From positions 65,278-128,564 of the forward strand of contig PCWG01000026.1 in NCBI GenBank assembly GCA_002787235.1: DNA of 63,287 nucleotides. Direction: 5' to 3'. Position 1 is the first letter of the stretch. Each line of letters starts with the position of its first letter. The position numbers and the translations under genes were made by a program. Below the pieces are notes generated by a model, which was not told the origin of the DNA, searched no databases, and saw only the letters and a program-made list of their open reading frames with translations. Source of the stretch: Nitrospinae bacterium CG11_big_fil_rev_8_21_14_0_20_45_15. GTDB lineage: Bacteria; Nitrospinota; Nitrospinia; Nitrospinales; VA-1. This document shows, one piece after another, positions 34,622 to 41,805 of this stretch.

Positions 34622-35269
34622 ATGGTTAAAATTGCTCCTTCTATACTTGCCGCAGATTTTTCCCGACTGGGAGATGAAATTAAAGCCGTCGAAGATGCCG
34701 GTGCGGACTGGATTCATGTCGATGTGATGGATGGACGTTTTGTCCCCAATATCACGATAGGCCCTGTTGTGGTCGAAAGTATTCGCAAGGTGACCAAGCT
34801 CCCGCTTGATGTTCACTTGATGATTGAAGATGCCGACCGTTACATAAAAGATTTTGCGGATGCTGGAGCCGACTTCCTGACAGTTCACGTTGAGGCCTGC
34901 CGACATTTGAATCGAACCATTCAGTTGATCAAAGAAAATGGTGCGCGTGCAGGAGTTGTCCTCAATCCCGCCACTTCCTTGTCCAGTCTGGAAGAGATTC
35001 TGCATGATGTGGATCTCATATTACTGATGTCTGTCAATCCGGGTTTTGGAGGACAACAGTTTATTCCTTCTTTGGAGGACAAGATTCTCAATATGCGTGA
35101 GATAATGAACCAGTACGAACAAGATTTTGATTTGGAAGTGGATGGTGGAATAAAAGCTTCGAATGCGGGTGCCGTTAAAAAAGCGGGTGCGAACGTACTT
35201 GTTGCCGGTTCGGCTATTTTTAACAGCAAGAATTACGAAAAGGCAATCGCAGCACTTCGCTCTGCATGA
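34622..35269 (+). CDS. rpe: ribulose-phosphate 3-epimerase
   Basis: 215 residues, TIM-barrel enzyme. It starts VKIAPSILAADFSRLGDE and keeps the metal and catalytic strands WIHVDVMDGRFVPN, PLDVHLMIE, VNPGFGGQQFIP and VDGGI. It interconverts ribulose-5-P and xylulose-5-P, connecting with the transaldolase encoded near 24 kb. It diverges from the ClC gene and runs 8 bp ahead of a cyclic-nucleotide-binding protein gene. Confidence 0.92.
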   Translation: MVKIAPSILAADFSRLGDEIKAVEDAGADWIHVDVMDGRFVPNITIGPVVVESIRKVTKLPLDVHLMIEDADRYIKDFADAGADFLTVHVEACRHLNRTIQLIKENGARAGVVLNPATSLSSLEEILHDVDLILLMSVNPGFGGQQFIPSLEDKILNMREIMNQYEQDFDLEVDGGIKASNAGAVKKAGANVLVAGSAIFNSKNYEKAIAALRSA

Positions 35270-35277
35270 CCCTGTAA

Positions 35278-35799
35278 ATGCCTTTTCCCGAGATAAATGA
35301 CTCTAATATGAAAAAATTGACGAAGGATGAGTTTCTTGGTCTTATTTTTAAAATTGGTTTCTTCAAAACCTTCACACCTGAAGAAAAGTACAGGCTTGCT
35401 GATGTTGATGGTCACACAGTCTCCTTTTCTCCCAATGAATATATTTTACAGGAAGGCGATGTCGGGAACGCATTGTATATTCTGCTCCGTGGCAAAGTCT
35501 ATATCAGTAAGAGCAATAGCCCCGGTGTCCGGCTGGCAGAGTTGAATCCCGGTGCGATTTTTGGAGAGGCATGCTTTCTGGCATCGCGAACACGAATAAC
35601 GAACGTCCGTGCGGATGGTAACGCATTGGCACTGCGTATCGACCCGGATTATTTGAAAAAAGTAGGACCTGAAATAGCGGATAAGACGAAAGATCAGCTC
35701 ATCAAAGTTTTGATTAAAAAACTCGAGCGAATGAATCTTATGCTACAGGAAGCTAAAAAGCGTATCCCCGATGATGATTGGCACAAGGTATTCTTGTAA
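35278..35799 (+). CDS. cyclic-nucleotide-binding domain protein
   Basis: 173 residues consisting of one cNMP-binding (CAP_ED) domain, residues about 20-135: ILQEGDVGNALYILLRGKVYIS, LNPGAIFGEACFL and RITNVRADGNALALRID. The phosphate-binding cassette (FGEACFLASRTRITNV) lacks the Arg/Ser pair of a classical cAMP site, so ligand identity is open. There is no DNA-binding HTH; the remaining C-terminus is a charged helix. ATG 35308 is an alternative start ten residues in. It probably shares a transcript with rpe. Confidence 0.75.
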   Translation: MPFPEINDSNMKKLTKDEFLGLIFKIGFFKTFTPEEKYRLADVDGHTVSFSPNEYILQEGDVGNALYILLRGKVYISKSNSPGVRLAELNPGAIFGEACFLASRTRITNVRADGNALALRIDPDYLKKVGPEIADKTKDQLIKVLIKKLERMNLMLQEAKKRIPDDDWHKVFL

Positions 35800-35830
35800 G
35801 TTGCAAAACGGGTAGCATTGAGGAAGACCC

Positions 35831-36061
35831 TCAGTCGGAAAGAATCGAGGCAAAATCATTGAGTCCCTCTTCCCTGGCTTTCTGAGCGATGGATTCCCAG
35901 GATTCTTTGTTATCGATGGCTTGGGCTGTCGGACTGGAGTTGTCCAGTACAGCTCGGATATCCGCCAGTAATTGCGTAACGGCGGCATGATATTTATACT
36001 CTTCTTTTAGATCCTTGCCATTGGCCCAAAAGGTATCAATTATTTTTTCTAACGGCATCAT
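35831..36061 (-). CDS. small hypothetical helical protein
   Basis: 76 residues, acidic, all-helical in appearance (LEKIIDTFWANGKDLKEEY, SWESIAQKAREEG), with no cysteine, signal or TM segment. No strong ribosome site precedes either of the two adjacent ATGs. It is kept because composition is protein-like and it fills a gap tail-to-tail with the cNMP-domain gene. Family unknown. Confidence 0.45.
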   Translation of the reverse strand: MMPLEKIIDTFWANGKDLKEEYKYHAAVTQLLADIRAVLDNSSPTAQAIDNKESWESIAQKAREEGLNDFASILSD

Positions 36062-36321
36062 AATGGTTGGTGTGCTTTCAAAAAACTACAAAAGTTATAA
36101 AATCGGGTGCGGAGTACAAAAAAATATTTCTTTTTATCTTTTAGCATATGTAAATCTATGAGACAAAGAAATTCTGTTAGAGTTATCGCTAAATCGTCGC
36201 TGTGAAAAAAGGGCGGTGTTGTGACTGATTTCAGGACGACAGGCCTGCTTTTAAATTATCTTATTATTATGTATTATTTCAACATCTTATAATTCTGTTT
36301 TCCCCGAAATAGAGTGATTCT

Positions 36322-38070
36322 TTGATTCCATCCCGAACTCAATTGGGTTTGATTATCGTTGGTTTTTTTTTAGTATTTGGTCCTGCGTTCGGGGTGCATT
36401 ACGATAATGCAATCAATGAATATCATTTCAATGACGATGCCAGGCAGCAAATTGCCCCGTTCGTTTTAATGAGCCAGTCTGTTCCTCCCTCCTATAGTTC
36501 AGAGTATTACGTCCAGGTTTTTTCACCTACGGGTTTTCGTTTGTTATACGAATCGGGGATCAAAGAGTTTGATCCAAAGACACTCTCCAAAATCCAGCCT
36601 TACTTTCTCGCCGTTGTGATGTACCTTTGCATTGGATTGTCGGCCTGGAGATTGGGGGGATGGTTGAGTTGTTGTCTCTCCTTATTACTTGCATTGTCTG
36701 CAGATATTTTCATGGCACGTATGGTAGGGGGGTTGCCGAGATCTTTTGCGTTTCCTTGTATTGCGGTTACCATTCTGTGTTTGATAGAGGCAAGAGCTGT
36801 CTGTCTTGCGCTGATCGCTGTTTTAGGAGCCGCTTTTTATCCCACAGCAGGTCTTATCAGCGCGTTTTCTCTGGTTCTCTTACTCTTTGTGGTACCGGCA
36901 CGATTCCGAGGGGATACGAAAAAATGGGATTTGAAAAAGAGAATCCTTTGTATTCTTATAGTGGCGGTGATTTCTGTAGCAATGACCGCTCCGCAGATTT
37001 TATCAGGCAAGGATTACGGACAGCGTATCGGAACGGAACAGTTAGAGGGTTTCCCGGAATCCGGGCCGGGAGGGCGTTATGGTGAGGCAGACCGCCCACC
37101 GTTTGCAGGCCTACTGTCAACCGTTCTAAAATGCAGTGCCCTTGCATTTTATGGCGAACCCGCCCTCGTCGATAGTTTCAGCCTGCATTCATCAAAATAT
37201 TTGACGAACGTACTGGATTTTATCGCTGTCTTTAGCTTGCTTGTAATTATCTTCGGAGTGAAGGCAGAATGGAATCTGAATTCAAAGTATTCACGCGCAT
37301 TTATATTATTACCTGTATGTATTATCGGGTATTTGAGTGCTGATATTTTTTACCCGCATTTATTTTTACCAGAGCGATTTTTAATATACTCTTTGCCAGT
37401 ATTCATTATTGTTTTGTTTCCCGCCTGCTTGCTGAGCCTGCTTAATCGACTGCGTATATTTGAACAAAAGAAACAAAGGGTGTCTGTCCTGGCGGTTTTG
37501 ATTCCCGTTTTATTTTTTTTCGTTGCAGGGGGTGTTGGGAGCGGTAATAGTGGGTATTCGGTTCGAGTGGATGATTGGCAACCGTTTTATGAAAAAATCG
37601 GACAGTTGCCGAAACAGAGTGTGATTGCAGGATGGCCAGGAGGCCCTGTAGAAAATATTCCCTATCTCAGCGCAAGAAATGTTTTGGTTGCTTATGAAAC
37701 GCATCAGGCGTTCCATACAAAGTACGCCTTGGAAATGAGGCGTCGTATGGATGCACTCATAGACGCTTATTTTGCAACGGATGAATCTCCGGTGATTGCA
37801 TTGAGAAAGCAGTTTGGCGTGGATTTTTTATTACTGGACTTGCGTCATTATAAAGAAAAACCTTATTACTTCCGGCCCTTTGACACAACTCTGGACAGGG
37901 TGATTCAGCAAGCTCAAGGCCGCGGGTTTTATCTTGAAAAGAATTACCAGTCTTTGACCTTATTTCAGATGGGACCCCTAGTACTTCTGGACCTGTCCAA
38001 GGTAGAGAAACAGAGTTTAAAGGATGTAGTAAAAAAACAGGCCGGATTGGCGGGAATTATTTCCCGATGA
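36322..38070 (+). CDS. polytopic membrane protein, possible GT-C-fold glycosyltransferase
   Basis: 582 residues, TTG start at 36322 (weak AGAGTGA upstream). There are about ten hydrophobic helices between residues 8 and 400, a first extracytoplasmic loop with acidic residues (NDDARQQ), a periplasmic segment GFPESGPGGRYGEADRPPF, and a soluble C-terminal domain of about 170 residues. The plan (TM1, long loop 1 with Asp residues, many helices, C-terminal periplasmic domain) recalls GT-C lipid-linked-sugar transferases, but no family motif is firm. Its last 14 bp overlap the motB 3' end on the other strand. Confidence 0.5.
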   Translation: MIPSRTQLGLIIVGFFLVFGPAFGVHYDNAINEYHFNDDARQQIAPFVLMSQSVPPSYSSEYYVQVFSPTGFRLLYESGIKEFDPKTLSKIQPYFLAVVMYLCIGLSAWRLGGWLSCCLSLLLALSADIFMARMVGGLPRSFAFPCIAVTILCLIEARAVCLALIAVLGAAFYPTAGLISAFSLVLLLFVVPARFRGDTKKWDLKKRILCILIVAVISVAMTAPQILSGKDYGQRIGTEQLEGFPESGPGGRYGEADRPPFAGLLSTVLKCSALAFYGEPALVDSFSLHSSKYLTNVLDFIAVFSLLVIIFGVKAEWNLNSKYSRAFILLPVCIIGYLSADIFYPHLFLPERFLIYSLPVFIIVLFPACLLSLLNRLRIFEQKKQRVSVLAVLIPVLFFFVAGGVGSGNSGYSVRVDDWQPFYEKIGQLPKQSVIAGWPGGPVENIPYLSARNVLVAYETHQAFHTKYALEMRRRMDALIDAYFATDESPVIALRKQFGVDFLLLDLRHYKEKPYYFRPFDTTLDRVIQQAQGRGFYLEKNYQSLTLFQMGPLVLLDLSKVEKQSLKDVVKKQAGLAGIISR

Positions 38071-39058
38071 TGATGCTGATCCTTCGATTCATCGGGTCTT
38101 TGGGATTCTTGGGATTGTAAAGTTGCGTGTCAGCGTAGCCGACGACTTTTAGAAACTGATCTGTTCCAATACCATTTTTTTGAAACTCTTTTCTCGCGGC
38201 AACAGCTCGCAATACCGAAAGATCCCAGTTGTTTGCCAGACTTCCTTTATACGGTGTAGCGTCCGTATGTCCTTCGATGGTCAGCTTGCCCGACATACCC
38301 TTAAGATTTTCTGCGAGCATCCTCACCGTATCTTTGCCCCTTTGATTCAGCTCTGTTCCGCCAGGATTGAATAAGGCGATATTTTCCTGATCGATCATTT
38401 GAATTTTCAAACCATCACTCACGGGCTCCAATAAGACTTGGCCTTTCAAGTGATTGAATTTTTCGTTGATATCGCGGCGAATGGTTTCCGCCAGCATGGA
38501 AATTCTTGCACGTTGAGCGATCTTCACCATGGTTTCTTCATCAACCGGGGATGCGTTACCCATCAAAGCCTCTTTGACGGCAACCCCATCATCTTCTGGT
38601 GTTGGCATTGAGGTAGCGGTGGCCAACTGGCCCCCCGATGCCAGGAATTTTGCGGGATCTTCAAAATATTCAGAAAGTCCGTCTTTGGTTTCAGCAGGAA
38701 CCGAACCGATCAACCACAGCATGAGAAAGAAGGCCATCATAGCTGTGACAAAATCTGCGTAGGCGACTTTCCATGATCCCCCGTGGTGCCCGCCGCCATG
38801 CCCCTTCTTTACTTTTTTAATTATGATCTGCTGGATAATTTGTGGAGTTTCTTCCTCTTCTACCTCTTCGGCTCCGGCCTGTCTTAAAAAATCAGGGGAA
38901 TAAACCCTCCATGCATTGGTTTTGAACTGGTGGAGCCAGAATTCGACCTGTTCTTCTTGAATGCTGTATTGGTTGCACAGTTTTTCAACGCTATCGCCTT
39001 GTTGATAGTACTGCATGACGATTTTGAAGATAAGCTTCGGGTCGTTAATTGTGGCCAT
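38057..39058 (-). CDS. motB: flagellar stator MotB with an added N-terminal HTH-like domain
   Basis: 333 residues. Residues about 95-120 are the MotB plug/TM helix (SWKVAYADFVTAMMAFFLMLW) with the proton-carrying Asp at D102. Residues about 215-333 are the OmpA-like peptidoglycan-binding domain (LTIEGHTDATPYKG, NWDLSVLRAVA, NRRISIIIG). Unusually, about 85 residues precede the plug. Residues 8-48 look like the HTH of IS3-type transposase OrfA or a similar small HTH (LIFKIVMQYYQQGDSVEKL, then a second helix pair ending VEFWLHQF), followed by an acidic stretch and a HGGGHHGGS linker. It lies 31 bp after motA. Confidence 0.85.
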   Translation of the reverse strand: MATINDPKLIFKIVMQYYQQGDSVEKLCNQYSIQEEQVEFWLHQFKTNAWRVYSPDFLRQAGAEEVEEEETPQIIQQIIIKKVKKGHGGGHHGGSWKVAYADFVTAMMAFFLMLWLIGSVPAETKDGLSEYFEDPAKFLASGGQLATATSMPTPEDDGVAVKEALMGNASPVDEETMVKIAQRARISMLAETIRRDINEKFNHLKGQVLLEPVSDGLKIQMIDQENIALFNPGGTELNQRGKDTVRMLAENLKGMSGKLTIEGHTDATPYKGSLANNWDLSVLRAVAARKEFQKNGIGTDQFLKVVGYADTQLYNPKNPKDPMNRRISIIIGK

Positions 39059-39089
39059 GATTGCACTTGCTGGTTAAGAAGCGATAGTG

Positions 39090-39938
39090 TTAATTCTTGA
39101 GAAATTTTTCGGCTTTAAGAAAAGTGGGGCGTGCGGGTTCTGGAATGAGCATACGCCCGAATTCAATACAGATCTGCGGTTGCAATCCGCCGACAAATGC
39201 GACTGTGATGTATCGAAGAATATTCAAATATTCTTTTTCCTGATCGGCCATCCATCCCAGTTTTTTGGAAATAGGTCCGACAAATCCGTAGGCACCCAGA
39301 ATTCCTAAAAAGGTTCCAACCAATGCCGCCCCAATATGGTGACCCAGAACTTCGGGAGGCTCGTTGATGGATTGCATCGTGATGACGATTCCTAAAACGG
39401 CCGCAACAATACCAAGACCGGGAAGGGAATCTCCAATATTAGACAAATTGTTAGCAGAAGACATCATTTCCTCATGGTAGCCGTCGATTTCAGCTTCCAT
39501 CAGAGCATCCAGTTGATGGGCCTCCATTTTAGAAGAAACGATCATTCGGAAAGAGTCGGTCGTTAAAAGCAGTGCGTGCTCATTGGCCAGGAAGGTCTTA
39601 TACTTTGCAAATACAGGGCTTTTTGCGGGCTTGTCCAGATGTGCTTCCAGGGCAACCAATCCTTGCTTCCTGACGACAGCAAACATGGCGTTCAAAACCT
39701 GAAGCAATTCTATATACTCCTTTTCCCCATATTGTTTGGCAGAAAGCATGGCTTTGAGTGAATGGATGACTCCTTTCATCATCTCTCCAGAAGAGGTGAT
39801 AATGAAGACTCCCAATGCGGCCCCAAAGATGATGACCAACTCGGCGGGTTGCCATAAAATGGCCAGCGCACCGTGTCCCATGAGGTAACCGCCAATGACA
39901 GAGGCGACAACAATGACCAGTCCTGCAATGACTCCCAT
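39090..39938 (-). CDS. motA: flagellar stator MotA
   Basis: 282 residues with four TM helices and the large cytoplasmic loop between helices 2 and 3. Family stretches: GYLMGHGALAILWQPAELVII, the SLPGLGIVAAVLGIVITM pore helix and GTFLGILGAYGFVGPIS. With MotB it forms the proton-driven stator that turns the flagellar rotor. It is preceded, one base apart, by a PilZ-like gene and followed by motB. Confidence 0.93.
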   Translation of the reverse strand: MGVIAGLVIVVASVIGGYLMGHGALAILWQPAELVIIFGAALGVFIITSSGEMMKGVIHSLKAMLSAKQYGEKEYIELLQVLNAMFAVVRKQGLVALEAHLDKPAKSPVFAKYKTFLANEHALLLTTDSFRMIVSSKMEAHQLDALMEAEIDGYHEEMMSSANNLSNIGDSLPGLGIVAAVLGIVITMQSINEPPEVLGHHIGAALVGTFLGILGAYGFVGPISKKLGWMADQEKEYLNILRYITVAFVGGLQPQICIEFGRMLIPEPARPTFLKAEKFLKN

Positions 39939-39939
39939 T

Positions 39940-40473
39940 TCAGTTGGCCCCTTCTATTCCGCGTTCTAAATTCATTAAGAAATTTCCTATTTCGTTTTCC
40001 ATCCAGTGATCCATATGGATAAAGCGAACACCGATTTCCCATTGCGAACCAATTTGAGTGGAGCGCAGGATTTTACCATAGAGTTTATACAAACATTTTC
40101 TTTGAGGGGCCTTGCGGAGAAGTTCAATTTCGAGAATGGAGTTAGCGGGGTAGCCATTGGCCCAAAAAAATCCCATGCCTGAAACGCTCAGAGAAACTGG
40201 GATTTTTTTTAGATTGGCTTCAACATCTTCTTTTTCAGTCAAGAGCCGGATGATCGCATCCACTTTTTTATGAAGCAATTCCAATGACTTCTCAATATCT
40301 AGAGTTCCCTTGGGAATCGAAAGAGGTGATATAGAAGAAGGTAGAGCCGAAAAATCTCCCACACCCAATTCTTTGACCGAGCAATTCGGGCAAGACTTGA
40401 TATCGGTTTCGACGGACTGTACTCCAACAGACAATCGTGCACTTACTCTGTGAAAATCTCTTTGTTCGTCCAT
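39940..40473 (-). CDS. PilZ-like c-di-GMP receptor candidate upstream of motA
   Basis: 177 residues. An N-terminal QRDFHRVSARL resembles the R-x3-R arm of PilZ domains. VSLSVSGMGFFW near residue 118 resembles the (D/N)xSxxG motif with the Asp replaced. The remaining strands (ILEIELLRKAP, YGKILRS, WEIGVRFIHM) fit the PilZ barrel. About 55 residues with a helix (DIEKSLELLHKKVDAIIRLL) are inserted between the two halves. The one-base spacing to motA suggests a YcgR-like brake or stator regulator; c-di-GMP binding is uncertain because the second motif is imperfect. Confidence 0.6.
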   Translation of the reverse strand: MDEQRDFHRVSARLSVGVQSVETDIKSCPNCSVKELGVGDFSALPSSISPLSIPKGTLDIEKSLELLHKKVDAIIRLLTEKEDVEANLKKIPVSLSVSGMGFFWANGYPANSILEIELLRKAPQRKCLYKLYGKILRSTQIGSQWEIGVRFIHMDHWMENEIGNFLMNLERGIEGAN

Positions 40474-40681
40474 GCCAAGCTGCGTGAATGATCAGTGAGG
40501 GGGCATTTTATGCAATTCAAATGTAAATGTAAAGACCTCAGATATCGTTATCACTGATTTTATTGCTTCATATAAAATGATTAAGAAATGCGAACATTAC
40601 TGTAACAATTTTTTTCAGCGATAGCTTATGTTATGATTGCGAAAATTCTAGTCAACGAAGCTCACATCAAAGCGGCTGATA

Positions 40682-41689
40682 ATGGATACATTGGAAAATA
40701 AACAAGACCAAAGAAATACTGCCGACAGTCACATCATTCTTGCAGGTCAAAAGGCCTTGCAGATAGAGTCACGTGCGATTCTAGACATGGTCGATCGGAT
40801 TGACCATAGTTTCGCGGAGGTGGTCAGGAAGATCAACGCTCAAAAGATTCCCTTTATAATTACGGGTTTGGGGAAATCTGGAATCATCGGAAAAAAGATA
40901 GCGGCGACTTTTGCGAGTATAGGAATTCCAACTTTGTTTTTGCATGCAGTCGAAGCGATCCATGGAGATTTGGGCATCATTGCAAATAATAGTTTGGTCA
41001 TGGCCATCTCCAATAGTGGGGAAACGGAAGAATTGGTCAAGATACTTCCCCATATCGCTCGACGAGGATGCACCCTCATTGCCATGACGGGAAACATGAA
41101 TTCGACATTGGCTGAGCGTAGCGATTACATTTTAAATACTCAGGTTCAAGAGGAAGCATGTGGTCATGGTCTGGTTCCCACTTCAAGCACAACAGCCATG
41201 CTGGCAATGGGAGATGCACTTGCAGAGGCAATTTTGCAAATGCGGGGATTCAGGGAAGAAGAATTTGCAGAGAATCACCCCGGAGGAAGCTTGGGCAAGC
41301 GTTTGCTCACCCTGGTCGCCGATTTAATGCATTGCGGTGCTGAAATTCCTACGGTAAATGAAGGGGACGATATCTATCAAGTCATTTCCGAGATGAGCCG
41401 AAAACGTTTTGGAACAACCTTTGTTTTGGACGATTCCGGTACGCTGGTCGGCGTTGTAACCGATGGAGACCTGCGTCGATTGATTGAAAAAAAGAAAGAA
41501 ATTTCAGGTGTAAAAGCAAATTCATTAATGAGTAAATTCCCGAGAATGATTTCCAGAAATAGCCTTGCGGCCAAAGCGGCACTCATCATGGAGCAAAATT
41601 CAATCACAGCACTTGCTGTGACAGAGGATGGAAAATCAGTGGAAGGGATACTGCATTTGCATGATTTATTAAAAGCAGGAATTGCATAA
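40682..41689 (+). CDS. kdsD: arabinose-5-phosphate isomerase (KDO pathway)
   Basis: 335 residues: an SIS sugar-isomerase domain (about 35-190; GLGKSGIIGKKIAATFAS, SNSGETEELVKI, TSSTTAMLAMGDALA) and two C-terminal CBS domains (about 210-330; FGTTFVLDDSGTLVGVVTDGDLRR). This is the KdsD/KpsF plan. It converts ribulose-5-P to arabinose-5-P, the precursor of KDO in LPS, which supports an outer membrane. No kds or lps neighbour is present. Confidence 0.88.
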   Translation: MDTLENKQDQRNTADSHIILAGQKALQIESRAILDMVDRIDHSFAEVVRKINAQKIPFIITGLGKSGIIGKKIAATFASIGIPTLFLHAVEAIHGDLGIIANNSLVMAISNSGETEELVKILPHIARRGCTLIAMTGNMNSTLAERSDYILNTQVQEEACGHGLVPTSSTTAMLAMGDALAEAILQMRGFREEEFAENHPGGSLGKRLLTLVADLMHCGAEIPTVNEGDDIYQVISEMSRKRFGTTFVLDDSGTLVGVVTDGDLRRLIEKKKEISGVKANSLMSKFPRMISRNSLAAKAALIMEQNSITALAVTEDGKSVEGILHLHDLLKAGIA

Positions 41690-41767
41690 AAATAAAGTTT
41701 CAAGACATTTTGTATCGTGAAGGCATACTGAATAATTCTATTCACAATTATTATTACTAACCAAAAT

Positions 41768-41785
41768 CATACGAAAAATCGTATG
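41768..41785. promoter_or_regulatory. perfect hairpin/palindrome just upstream of alaS
   Basis: CATACGA at 41768-41774, four A, then the exact complement TCGTATG at 41779-41785. It lies 20 bp before the alaS start codon at 41806, close to the ribosome site AAAGGA. It could be an operator or a translational hairpin, and lacks a following T-run. Confidence 0.4.
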
Positions 41786-41805
41786 TCGATGATAAAGGAT
41801 TGCCA

